From NCBI GenBank assembly GCA_041557595.1, contig JBFFGE010000153.1, forward strand, positions 1 through 11,988: DNA of 11,988 nt, in the 5' to 3' direction. This document shows, piece after piece, positions 5,213 through 11,927 of the stretch. The DNA is from JAOTYV01 sp041557595. Lineage in GTDB: Bacteria; Pseudomonadota; Alphaproteobacteria; UBA8366. Under the pieces are notes generated by a model. That model had not been told where the DNA came from. It saw nothing but the letters and a program-made list of their open reading frames with translations, and searched no databases. The position numbers and the translations under genes are program-made. How positions within the stretch are numbered: the first letter of the stretch is position 1; every line of letters starts with the position of its first letter.

Positions 5213-7615
5213 TTATTCGCGCAGGCGGCCGCCCGTTCTCTGCTCGACATTCTGGCGGATTTTCGCGGCGACCGCATCGATCTCGGCGTCGGTCAGCGTG
5301 CCGGAAATGGGCTGAAGGGTTACCGAGAATGCGACGGATTTGATACCGTCGCCCAGGGCCGCACCCTCGAACACGTCGAACACGGCCACATCGGCGATCA
5401 AGGATTTTTCCGCGCCGCGCGCGGCCCGCACCAAATCGTCCGACGGCACGTCAATCGGAACCAGGAAGGCGAAATCGCGCGTGACCGGCTGATACGGCGA
5501 GGCCTGCAGGGCGGGACGGGTTCGCCCGGTCTTGCCCTTGGGCGTCGGCACATGATCGAGAAAGACCTCGCAGCCCGCCGCCGGCCCGGCAACGTCCATC
5601 GCGCGCAGGACACGCGGATGAATTTCTCCGAAAATAGCCAGCACGTTCGGCCCCAACCGGAGGACGCCCGAGCGGCCCGGGTGATAATAGCCGGGCGCAT
5701 CCCGGCTGACCTGCAGCTTGTCGACCGGCGCACCGCAGGCGCCCAGTACCGCCAGGGCATCGGCCTTCGCGTCGAAGGCATCGGTACTCCGGGGCGACTG
5801 ATCCCAATGACGATCGCCAATGCGGCCATGGCGCAAACACGCCGCGACCCGGTCCTGCCCCTTGGGCGTGTCGTCGCGCCAGGCCGGCCCGACCTCGAAG
5901 AGACCGATATCCGAAAATCCGCGATCCGCATTGCGCTGCGCCGCGGCCAACAGGTTGCCGAGAATCGACGGGCGCATCGCGTCGAGATCGGCGCTGATCG
6001 GATTGGCCAACCGCAGAATGTGGTCTTCCGCGCCGAACAGGCCGGCCTGCGCCGACGACATGAACGACCAGGTGACCGCCTCCATCAGGCCGCGCCCGGC
6101 CAGCACGCGCTTCGCCAGCGCCGCCCGGCGCTGGCTCACATCGAGAACCTGCGGCGGCAAGTTGCTGTCCCGCGGCAACGGCACCGCGGGAATCCGGTCG
6201 AAACCATGGATCCGCAGCACCTCCTCGACAAGGCAATGTTCGCCTTCCACATCCGGCCGCCAGGACGGAATCCGCACCGCAATCGTCTTGCCCCTGGCCG
6301 TTGATTGAAAGCCGAGGCGCTCGAGGATCGCGCGCGCTTCCTTCGCGGGGATGTCCGCGCCGCCGAACTTGGCGAGCCGGTCGGCGCGCAGGCTTGCCGT
6401 ACGGTCGAGCGGCGGCATCTCGCCGGCAACGGTGAGATCGCTGGCCTCCCCGCCGCACAGGTCGAGGATCATTCGGGCGGCGATTTCCGCGCCCCAGTTG
6501 GCGGAGTGCGGATCGACATGGCGCTCGAACCGGTACCGCGCATCGGATTCGATCCCGAGCTTGCGGCCCGTCGCCGCGGTCCGGATCGGATCGAACAGCG
6601 CCACTTCGAGAAACAGCGATGTTGTCTCCTCCGTGCAGCCCGTCGCCGTGCCGCCCATGATGCCGCCAATCGCGCACACCGACTTCGCATCGGCGATGAC
6701 CGTCATGCCATCCGCGAGCGTGTATGTGCGGCCGTCCAGCGCTTCCATGATCTCGCCCGGCCGCGCGAATCGCATGGTCAGATCGCCCGCGACCTTGTCC
6801 GCATCGAAGACATGCAACGGCCGGCCCAGATCGAAGGTAATGTAATTGGTGATATCGACCAGCGCGGATATCGGCCGAAGGCCGATAGCCTTGAGCCGGT
6901 CCTGCAACCAGCGCGGGCTGGGTCCGTTCTTGATGCCGCGGAAGCTGCGGCCGACCACGAGCGGGCAGGCGTCGCCGGCATCATCGGGGAAATCCCGCCA
7001 CCATTGAATCGGGCTTTCGAAACTGCCCGGAACGGCGTCCGTATCGAACGGCTTCAGCGTGCCGACGCCGGCCGCGGCCAAATCGCGCGCGATCCCGTGA
7101 ACGCCGAGGCAGTCGCCCCGGTTGGGCGTAATCGCCAGTTCGACGACCGGGTCGTCGAGCCCCATGATTTCGGCGAATGGCGCGCCGACGGCCGCGTCAT
7201 CCGGCAGTTCGATGATGCCCTCATGCTCGTCGGACAGGCCGATTTCGCGTTCCGACAGCAGCATGCCGTTCGATTCGACACCGCGGATCTTGGTTTTCTT
7301 CAGATCGATGCCGCTTCCCGGGATATGGGCGCCGGACGGCGCAAACACGCCCTTCAGCCCGGCCCGCGCATTGGGCGCGCCACAGACCACCTGAACCGTG
7401 CCGTCGCCGGTATCGACCATGCACACCTGCAGTCGGTCCGCATCCGGATGGGGTTCCGCCGAGACGACCTCGCCGACCCGGAACGCCGCGAACGCCGCCG
7501 CCGTATCCTCGATCCCCTCGACCTCGAGCCCAAGCATGGTCAACCGCTCGGCGATTTCCGCCAACGGTGCGCGCGTCTCCAGATGATCCTTCAGCCAGGA
7601 CAGGGTGAATTTCAT
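5213..7615 (-). CDS. pheT: Phenylalanyl-tRNA synthetase beta subunit
   Basis: This 800-residue subunit of the (alpha-beta)2 PheRS charges tRNA-Phe; E. coli PheT is 795 residues. The opening MKFTLSWLKDHLETRAPL is the family N-terminus. The EMAP/OB-type tRNA-binding domain follows, with VGEVVSAEPHPDADRLQVC at about 47-65 and VVCGAPNARAGLKGVFAPSG shortly after. The B3/B4 editing region contains RPISALVDITNYITFDLGRP and MGGTATGCTEETTSLFLEVA. The B5 domain includes GIESDARYRFERHVDP and an RIPSWRPDVEGEHCLVEEV segment. The C-terminal FDX-ACB anticodon-binding domain starts at QPVTRDFAFLVP and ends KIRQNVEQRTGGRLRE. The ATG at 7615 overlaps the pheS stop as ATGA (7612-7615), so the two are translationally coupled. 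A much longer upstream in-frame extension within pheS was rejected. Confidence 0.98.
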   Translation of the reverse strand: MKFTLSWLKDHLETRAPLAEIAERLTMLGLEVEGIEDTAAAFAAFRVGEVVSAEPHPDADRLQVCMVDTGDGTVQVVCGAPNARAGLKGVFAPSGAHIPGSGIDLKKTKIRGVESNGMLLSEREIGLSDEHEGIIELPDDAAVGAPFAEIMGLDDPVVELAITPNRGDCLGVHGIARDLAAAGVGTLKPFDTDAVPGSFESPIQWWRDFPDDAGDACPLVVGRSFRGIKNGPSPRWLQDRLKAIGLRPISALVDITNYITFDLGRPLHVFDADKVAGDLTMRFARPGEIMEALDGRTYTLADGMTVIADAKSVCAIGGIMGGTATGCTEETTSLFLEVALFDPIRTAATGRKLGIESDARYRFERHVDPHSANWGAEIAARMILDLCGGEASDLTVAGEMPPLDRTASLRADRLAKFGGADIPAKEARAILERLGFQSTARGKTIAVRIPSWRPDVEGEHCLVEEVLRIHGFDRIPAVPLPRDSNLPPQVLDVSQRRAALAKRVLAGRGLMEAVTWSFMSSAQAGLFGAEDHILRLANPISADLDAMRPSILGNLLAAAQRNADRGFSDIGLFEVGPAWRDDTPKGQDRVAACLRHGRIGDRHWDQSPRSTDAFDAKADALAVLGACGAPVDKLQVSRDAPGYYHPGRSGVLRLGPNVLAIFGEIHPRVLRAMDVAGPAAGCEVFLDHVPTPKGKTGRTRPALQASPYQPVTRDFAFLVPIDVPSDDLVRAARGAEKSLIADVAVFDVFEGAALGDGIKSVAFSVTLQPISGTLTDAEIDAVAAKIRQNVEQRTGGRLRE

Positions 7616-8688
7616 GGCGCCAGCCCCCACAGCAGCGACGGCGTCTCGAGCGAGAGGAACCCATAGTGGCGCAGCCACCGCAGATCGCTCTCGAAGAACG
7701 TCCGGAGATCCGGAATGCCATATTTCAGCATCGCCAGGCGCTCGATCCCCATACCGAACGCGAAGCCCTGATACTCCGCCGGATCGATGCCGCAGGCGCG
7801 CAGCACATTGGGGTGCACCATGCCGCAGCCGAGAATTTCGAGCCAGTCGTTGCCGGCGCCGATCTTCAGCGTGCCGCCCTCGCGGGAGCAACCGATATCC
7901 ACCTCGGCGGAGGGTTCGGTGAACGGGAAGAAACTCGGCCGGAAGCGCAGCGGCAGGTCGGGCACCTCGAAATAAGCGCTGCAGAATTCCATCAGACAGC
8001 CTTTGAGATGGCCGAAATGGACCGACTTGTCGATCACCAGCCCCTCGACCTGATGGAACATCGGCGTATGGGTGATATCGGAATCGCAGCGATAGGTTCG
8101 GCCCGGCGCGATGATGCGGATCGGCGGCTCGGTATTTTCCATCGTGCGGATCTGCACCGGCGAGGTATGGGTACGCAGCACCATGCGGCTGCCGTCGGGT
8201 TTTTCCGGAAGGTAGAAGGTATCGTGCATCTGCCGCGCCGGATGCTCCGGCGGGATATTGAGCGCGGTGAAATTATGAAAATCGTCTTCGATATCCGGCC
8301 CTTCGGCCACCGTGAAGCCCATCTCGCCCAGGATAGCGATCAATTCGTCGACCGTCTGACTGATCGGATGCAACAATCCCTGCCGCTCGGGCCGGATCGG
8401 CAGGGTAACGTCGAGCGTCTCCCCGGTCAGGCTGGCTTCGAGCGAGACCGCCTCCAAATCCTGCTTGCGGGTATCGATGGCGTCGGCCACCGTGGTTTTC
8501 AGGGCGTTGAGCGCTTGGCCGGCGGCGCGCCGCGCATCGCCATCCAGTGCCCCGAGCCCCTTCATCAGCTCGGTCACACTGCCCTTGCGGCCCAGGGCGG
8601 CAACACGGATCGATTCGAGCGCGGACAGGTCGTCCGCCGCCCCGACGGCGGCGAGCAATTCCTCCCGAATCTGGTCGAGATTCTCCAT
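7612..8688 (-). CDS. pheS: Phenylalanyl-tRNA synthetase alpha subunit
   Basis: This 358-residue class II catalytic subunit makes phenylalanyl-adenylate and transfers Phe to tRNA in the cytoplasm. An N-terminal coiled-coil arm (about 1-85) includes RVAALGRKGSVTELMKGLG. The catalytic core begins at LLHPISQTVDELIAILGEMG. Visible class II elements are HPARQMHDTFYL, LRTHTSPVQIRTM, RTYRCDSDITHTPMFHQVEG, motif 2 (RFRPSFFPFTEPSAEVDI) and motif 3 (FAFGMGIERLAMLKYGIPDLR). The C-terminal tail after motif 3 (FLSLETPSLLWGLAP) is a little longer than usual. The ATG at 8688 has only a weak upstream AGG. It sits 52 nt after rplT with a hairpin between them. The 3' end overlaps pheT by 4 nt. Confidence 0.98.
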   Translation of the reverse strand: MENLDQIREELLAAVGAADDLSALESIRVAALGRKGSVTELMKGLGALDGDARRAAGQALNALKTTVADAIDTRKQDLEAVSLEASLTGETLDVTLPIRPERQGLLHPISQTVDELIAILGEMGFTVAEGPDIEDDFHNFTALNIPPEHPARQMHDTFYLPEKPDGSRMVLRTHTSPVQIRTMENTEPPIRIIAPGRTYRCDSDITHTPMFHQVEGLVIDKSVHFGHLKGCLMEFCSAYFEVPDLPLRFRPSFFPFTEPSAEVDIGCSREGGTLKIGAGNDWLEILGCGMVHPNVLRACGIDPAEYQGFAFGMGIERLAMLKYGIPDLRTFFESDLRWLRHYGFLSLETPSLLWGLAP

Positions 8689-8711
8689 GATGCACGCCTA
8701 GTGAGTGTGAT

Positions 8712-8732
8712 CCGGCGGCGCGCAGCCGCCGG
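8712..8732 (-). promoter_or_regulatory. Perfect GC hairpin between rplT and pheS
   Basis: CCGGCGGC and GCCGCCGG form a perfect 8-bp stem with a 5-nt loop, beginning 8 nt after the rplT stop and ending about 23 nt before the pheS start. No U-run follows (ATCACACTCACT), so full termination is unlikely. It could set an mRNA processing or decay boundary, or attenuate expression between ribosomal-protein and synthetase genes. Confidence 0.55.
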
Positions 8733-8740
8733 CTCCCGCG

Positions 8741-9097
8741 TTATTTCAAGGCCGCCTGCGCCTGGTTCGCCAGCGACTTGAATGCATCCGGCTCGCGCAC
8801 CGCAAGATCGGCGAGGATCTTTCGGTCAAGCTCGATACCGGCTTTCTTCATGCCGTCGATAAACTGCGAATAGGTCAGGCCGCACTCGCGCGCGGCGGCA
8901 TTGATCCGCTGAATCCACAACGCCCGAAAGGTGCGCTTGCGGACGCGGCGATCGCGGTAGGCGTATTGCGCGTCCTTGTGGACACGCTGGATGGCGGCGC
9001 GGAAGGTATTCTTCGAACGACCGCGCGATCCTTTAGCCTTCTTGATGACTTTCTTGTGGCGGGCGTGCGTCGTCACGCCGCGTTTTACACGTGCCAT
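8741..9097 (-). CDS. rplT: 50S ribosomal protein L20
   Basis: A 118-residue very basic protein that binds 23S rRNA early in large-subunit assembly. In other bacteria it also represses its own operon by binding the leader mRNA. The N-terminal extension MARVKRGVTTHARHKKVIKKAKG, the helix-rich SKNTFRAAIQRVHKDAQYAY and YRDRRVRKRTFRALWIQRIN are diagnostic. The C-terminal globular domain is AAARECGLTYSQFIDGMKKA followed by ELDRKILADLAV. Length is standard. The ATG at 9097 follows GGAGG by 8 nt. It lies 14 nt after rpmI and is co-transcribed with it. Confidence 0.98.
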   Translation of the reverse strand: MARVKRGVTTHARHKKVIKKAKGSRGRSKNTFRAAIQRVHKDAQYAYRDRRVRKRTFRALWIQRINAAARECGLTYSQFIDGMKKAGIELDRKILADLAVREPDAFKSLANQAQAALK

Positions 9098-9111
9098 GCT
9101 TCAGCCCTCCG

Positions 9112-9312
9112 TCACACGTTGCGCAGGAAATTGCGCTTGACGATCCGCGCATCGGCGGCAGACATGATTTGCGTGCCCCGGTTGGTTCGCTTCATCTTTT
9201 GCGACCGGCGGCGCAGCATGTGGTTCAGGCCGGCGCTGGCAAACCGAACCTTGCCGGTAGCGGTAATCTTGAAGCGCTTCTTCGCGCTCGCCTTGTTCTT
9301 CAATTTGGGCAT
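9112..9312 (-). CDS. rpmI: 50S ribosomal protein L35
   Basis: A 66-residue small basic large-subunit protein. The opening MPKLKNKASAKKRFKITATG, then KVRFASAGLNHMLRRRSQKMKR, and the C-terminal DARIVKRNFLRNV are typical of L35. The ATG at 9312 follows GAGG by 7 nt. It is the first gene of the rpmI-rplT-pheS-pheT unit here because infC, usually just upstream, lies more than 2.5 kb away. A promoter with consensus-like elements lies about 110-135 nt upstream. Confidence 0.98.
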   Translation of the reverse strand: MPKLKNKASAKKRFKITATGKVRFASAGLNHMLRRRSQKMKRTNRGTQIMSAADARIVKRNFLRNV

Positions 9313-9383
9313 TTTAAGACCTCGTCGCTGAGAATTGGAGGAGTGTTGTCTTGTTCGAACGGGCGGGCATACCCAGTGAGCCG

Positions 9384-9419
9384 GCCGCGTCCTGTTGGAC
9401 CCGTCATGCGGGACGCGGC
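9384..9419 (-). promoter_or_regulatory. Inverted repeat at the start of the rpmI leader
   Basis: GCCGCGTCC and GGACGCGGC (9 bp each, perfect) flank an 18-nt centre that has its own CCCG-tcatg-CGGG pairing (9400-9412). It begins one base after the predicted -10, so the predicted start would fall inside one outer arm. It may therefore act as a DNA operator, or only the inner hairpin forms in the mRNA. Its position suggests a control site for the ribosomal-protein unit, including possible L20 feedback; that is inference. Confidence 0.4.
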
Positions 9420-9448
9420 GTTATAGCCCCGCGACCGCCCGGATGCAA
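9420..9448 (-). promoter_or_regulatory. Promoter of rpmI-rplT-pheS-pheT
   Basis: On the minus strand TTGCAT (9448-9443) is followed after exactly 17 nt by TATAAC (9425-9420). This is the best sigma-70-type match in the window. The predicted transcript start is near 9413, giving a leader of about 100 nt before the rpmI ATG. An own promoter is expected because infC is separated from rpmI by opposite-strand genes. Confidence 0.65.
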
Positions 9449-9458
9449 GGCGGAAGGC

Positions 9459-9487
9459 TTGACGTAGCCCGTATTTCCCGCCCGAAT
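9459..9487 (+). promoter_or_regulatory. Candidate promoter of the SDR-hydratase-flavoprotein unit
   Basis: TTGACG (9459-9464), a 17-nt spacer and CCGAAT (9482-9487) lie 30 nt ahead of the SDR start. The -35 is near consensus and the -10 is weak. It is divergent from the rpmI promoter, with the two -35 boxes 10 bp apart. Confidence 0.4.
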
Positions 9488-9517
9488 GCGAGGGATTGGC
9501 AAGGAACGGCACTTACG

Positions 9518-10288
9518 ATGGATTTAGGATTGGCCGGCAAACGGGTTCTCATCACCGGCGCATCGCGCGGAATCGGCCGGGCCGTCGCCGAGACACTGGC
9601 GGCCGAAGGATGCAGCCTCGATCTGGCGGCCCGCAGCGAGGCCGATCTCGCCACCGCGCGGGACGAGATCAATGAGCGCCACGGAGTCCAGGTGACCATC
9701 CATCCGGGCGATCTCAGCAAGCCCGCAACCCAGATCGCGCTGGCCGCGGCGACCGCCGGCATCGATATTCTGGTCAACAACGCGGGCGCGATCCCGCGCG
9801 GCACGATCGACGAAATCGACGACGCCACCTGGCGCGAAGCATGGGACCTCAAGGTTTTCGGCTTCATCAGCCTGTGCCGCGCCCATTACCCGGCGATGCG
9901 GGCGCGGGGCGACGGGATCATCGTCAACATTATCGGCGGCGCCGGCAAACGGCCATCACCCGGCTATGTCGCCGGCAGCGTCGGGAACGCGGCCATGATG
10001 GCGCTGACCGAGGCGCTGGGCCGGGAAAGCATCGATCACGGCGTCCGCGTGGTGGCCATCAATCCCGGCCCGATCGAGACCGACCGGCTGGTGACCCTGC
10101 AGCGTTACGCGGCGGAAAAGAAGTTCGGCGATCCCGAACGGTGGCGCGAGTTGACCCGCGACATGCCGGCCGGGCGGCCCGGCACGTCGGAAGAATGCGC
10201 CGATGTGGTGGCTTTTCTCGCCAGCAGCCGGGCATCCTGGGTCAACGGCGTCGTTCTCCAGGTCGATGGCGGCGGGTTTCTGCGATAG
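9518..10288 (+). CDS. SDR-family oxidoreductase with an atypical active site
   Basis: This 256-residue short-chain dehydrogenase/reductase has a clear Rossmann fold. TGASRGIG at residues 13-20 is the cofactor motif, LVNNAG at 85-90 the structural NNAG, INPGPIETDR at 181-190 follows strand 6, and VNGVVLQVDGGGFLR closes the fold. The catalytic centre is unusual: the YxxxK motif reads Y150-VAG-S154, so the lysine is serine. The catalytic-serine region reads NIIGGAGKRPSPGY without a serine in the usual place. The position of the catalytic Asn appears to be K112 (DLKVFG). It may be a divergent SDR subgroup using other residues, or a cofactor-binding protein with little redox activity. The ATG at 9518 has AAGGA 12 nt upstream; an in-frame ATG at 9395 precedes the promoter and was rejected. 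The hydratase gene follows after 34 nt. Confidence 0.88.
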   Translation: MDLGLAGKRVLITGASRGIGRAVAETLAAEGCSLDLAARSEADLATARDEINERHGVQVTIHPGDLSKPATQIALAAATAGIDILVNNAGAIPRGTIDEIDDATWREAWDLKVFGFISLCRAHYPAMRARGDGIIVNIIGGAGKRPSPGYVAGSVGNAAMMALTEALGRESIDHGVRVVAINPGPIETDRLVTLQRYAAEKKFGDPERWRELTRDMPAGRPGTSEECADVVAFLASSRASWVNGVVLQVDGGGFLR

Positions 10289-10322
10289 AGTTCTGGGAAG
10301 AAACAAAGGGAAGAAGACAGGC

Positions 10323-11087
10323 ATGAGCGAACCCTGCGTCACCACGACGTTCGAAACCCGCAGCGGCGGGCGCGTCGCCCGGATCACCCTGGAAAACGCC
10401 CGGCGCGCCAATTGCCTGAGCCGGGCGCTGATCGTCGAGATCGGCGACGCCTTCCGCAGCCTGGCGGCGGACGAGGATTTGCGCGTCGCCATCCTGACCG
10501 GGGCCGGCGACCGGGCCTTCATGGCCGGCGCCGATCTGAACGAACTGGGAACCGCGGATGCGGAGGCCGGGCGCGATTTCATCACCACGCTGCAGCACAC
10601 CCATCAGGCGATCCGCGATCTTCCGGTCCCGGTGATCGCGCGCATCAACGGGGCCTGCATGGGCGCCGGCCTGGAAATGGCGGCTTCCTGCGATCTTCGG
10701 GTCGCCGCGGACACGGCGCGATTTTCGATGCCGGAAGTCATCATCGACCTGCCCTCGGTGATCGAAGCCGCCCTGTTCCCGCGTCTGATCGGCTGGGGCC
10801 GGACCGCCTGGCTGCTGTATCGCGGCGACGCGATCGACGCCGCCACCGCCGCCGACTGGGGGCTGGTGGAAAAATCCGTGCCGCAGGACGCGCTCGACGC
10901 GGCGGTCGATGAGCTTGCCGAGACCATTGCGGCGAACGGCCCGACCGGCATCCGGCTGCAGAAGAAATTGATGCGCGATTGGGAGCGGCTGCCGCTCGAC
11001 GACGGTATCCGGGCCGGCATCGAATCGCTGACCGAAGCCTATCGAACCGGCGATCCGCGCGGCCACATCGCCGCGTACCGCAAATGA
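10323..11087 (+). CDS. Enoyl-CoA hydratase/isomerase (crotonase family)
   Basis: This 254-residue crotonase-fold protein is expected to act on an acyl-CoA thioester, as in hydration of 2-enoyl-CoA in beta-oxidation or a related step. The first oxyanion loop is FMAGADLNEL (66-75), and the second is CMGAGLEMAASCDLR (112-126) with Glu118. The second catalytic glutamate is Glu138 in FSMPEVIID (134-142). Both acids used by hydratases are therefore present. After Glu138 the usual PGxGGtqrL loop is replaced by LPSVIEAALFPRLIG, pointing to a subgroup whose substrate pocket differs. The C-terminal trimerisation helices and AAYRK end look normal. The ATG at 10323 follows a GGGAAG stretch by about 9 nt; an upstream in-frame start lies inside the SDR gene. 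It is probably in one operon with its two neighbours. Confidence 0.9.
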   Translation: MSEPCVTTTFETRSGGRVARITLENARRANCLSRALIVEIGDAFRSLAADEDLRVAILTGAGDRAFMAGADLNELGTADAEAGRDFITTLQHTHQAIRDLPVPVIARINGACMGAGLEMAASCDLRVAADTARFSMPEVIIDLPSVIEAALFPRLIGWGRTAWLLYRGDAIDAATAADWGLVEKSVPQDALDAAVDELAETIAANGPTGIRLQKKLMRDWERLPLDDGIRAGIESLTEAYRTGDPRGHIAAYRK

Positions 11088-11136
11088 CGTTATCCTTTCC
11101 ACCGCCAAACGGCGACGCCACGAGGAGGCCCGAACC

Positions 11137-11754
11137 ATGCCGGACGATCAGGTAACTTCGCCCGAAGACTTGCGCGAGAGCTACGCCATGCCCCAAGGCC
11201 GCGCGGTCGCCAAGCAGATGGACCGGATGGACCGACATTGCCGCGACTTTGTCGCGTTGTCGCCGTTCTTCCTGCTTTCGACCGCAGGCGCCGATGGCCG
11301 GCTGGACTGCTCGCCGCGCGGCGACTTGCCGGGCTTCGTGCGAACACCCGACGAACACACCTTGTTGCTGCCCGACCGACCAGGCAACAACCGACTGGAT
11401 TCACTGACTAATATTGCAGAGAATCCCGAAGTCGGGCTGCTGTTCCTGATACCCGGATTCAACGACACTCTGCGCATGAACGGCCGGGCGGTGATTTCGA
11501 CCGACGCCGCGCTCTGCGCCGAATTCGCGGTGAATGGCAAGCCGGCGCGGTCGGTCATTCGGGTGACCGTGCACGAGGTCTATTTCCACTGCGCGAAAGC
11601 GTTGATGCGATCCCGGCTCTGGTCGCCGGAGGCCTTGCAGGACCGATCGCAATTTACCTCGTTCAGCCGCATCCTCGCGGATCAGACGGGCCAAGGCGAT
11701 GCGAACGCCTCCGACGCGGAGGTTGCCGAGCGGAATCGCAAACAGATGTGGTAG
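11137..11754 (+). CDS. PPOX-type FMN-dependent flavoprotein (pyridoxamine 5'-phosphate oxidase family, MSMEG_1061-like)
   Basis: This 205-residue split-barrel flavin-binding protein resembles the MSMEG_1061-type PPOX flavoproteins, whose reactions are largely unassigned. The barrel core is PFFLLSTAGADGRLDCSPRG (43-62). The FMN-phosphate region is LLLPDRPGNNRLDSLTNI (76-93), then VGLLFLIPGFNDTLRMNGRA (99-118). KPARSVIRVTVHEVYFHCAKALMRSRLW (135-162) forms the dimer and flavin edge. A polar C-terminal tail ends NRKQMW. The ATG at 11137 follows GAGGAGG by 8 nt, the strongest ribosome-binding site of the three-gene unit. It is 49 nt after the hydratase and is the last gene before the repeat copy B. 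A role as a flavin reductase partner or an unrelated redox enzyme is equally possible. Confidence 0.88.
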   Translation: MPDDQVTSPEDLRESYAMPQGRAVAKQMDRMDRHCRDFVALSPFFLLSTAGADGRLDCSPRGDLPGFVRTPDEHTLLLPDRPGNNRLDSLTNIAENPEVGLLFLIPGFNDTLRMNGRAVISTDAALCAEFAVNGKPARSVIRVTVHEVYFHCAKALMRSRLWSPEALQDRSQFTSFSRILADQTGQGDANASDAEVAERNRKQMW

Positions 11755-11759
11755 GCGAA

Positions 11760-11870
11760 GCGCCTGGATCAACCTGCCTTCAATTCGAATCTATTGAAGG
11801 CAGAAAAGTCGATCGATTCTACGAAGATAGAGCAGCTTATGTGCGCCCAAACGGGCGCACGCGGCTCTAG
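11760..11870 (-). repeat. Two-hairpin dispersed repeat, copy B (inverted)
   Basis: This is the inverted homologue of 3769-3872. Hairpin 2 (11774-11803) pairs CTGCCTTCAAT with ATTGAAGGCAG around an 8-nt loop. The 26-nt linker differs from copy A at only 3 positions. Hairpin 1 (11828-11869) pairs GTGCGCCC with GGGCGCAC around AAAC and extends through TAGAGC/GCTCTA with a 4-nt bulge (TTAT on the plus strand). CTAG is at 11867-11870; the other end reads CCTGG instead of CTAGG. It lies between the convergent ends of the flavoprotein gene (stop 11754) and infC (stop 11928). Confidence 0.85.
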
Positions 11871-11874
11871 ATAT

Positions 11875-11888
11875 CTTAAGGCCTTAAG
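11875..11888. repeat. 14-bp perfect palindrome downstream of infC
   Basis: CTTAAGGCCTTAAG reads identically on both strands and lies 39 nt past the infC stop codon, just outside repeat copy B. It has no loop and could be a dyad protein site or part of a weak 3'-end structure. No T-run adjoins it. Confidence 0.5.
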
Positions 11889-11927
11889 CCGGAAAAGCCG
11901 AACCAGATAGAAGATCGGCGAGATTGC

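Noticed and set aside
5451..6677. A 408-codon minus-strand frame inside pheT
   Set aside because: Same strand but out of frame with pheT; composition is Gly/Arg-rich with no motif.
6305..7666. A 453-codon open frame on the plus strand, antisense to pheT
   Set aside because: It is Arg/Asp/Ala-rich low-information translation created by GC bias opposite a clear pheT; no ribosome-binding site or recognisable domain.
8689..8740. A pheM-type leader peptide or T-box ahead of pheS
   Set aside because: No short frame with a Phe run, no T-box core, and the gap is too short.
7666..8781. A 371-codon open frame on the plus strand, antisense to pheS and part of rplT
   Set aside because: Mirror of highly conserved pheS codons, spanning two real genes and their gap; typical shadow frame.
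3769..11870. The two inverted repeat copies as ends of one composite transposon carrying the 8 kb between them
   Set aside because: The enclosed DNA includes core housekeeping genes (pheST, rplT, rpmI) with no transposase, and the pair is better explained as a dispersed family. An inversion between the copies is possible but unsupported here.
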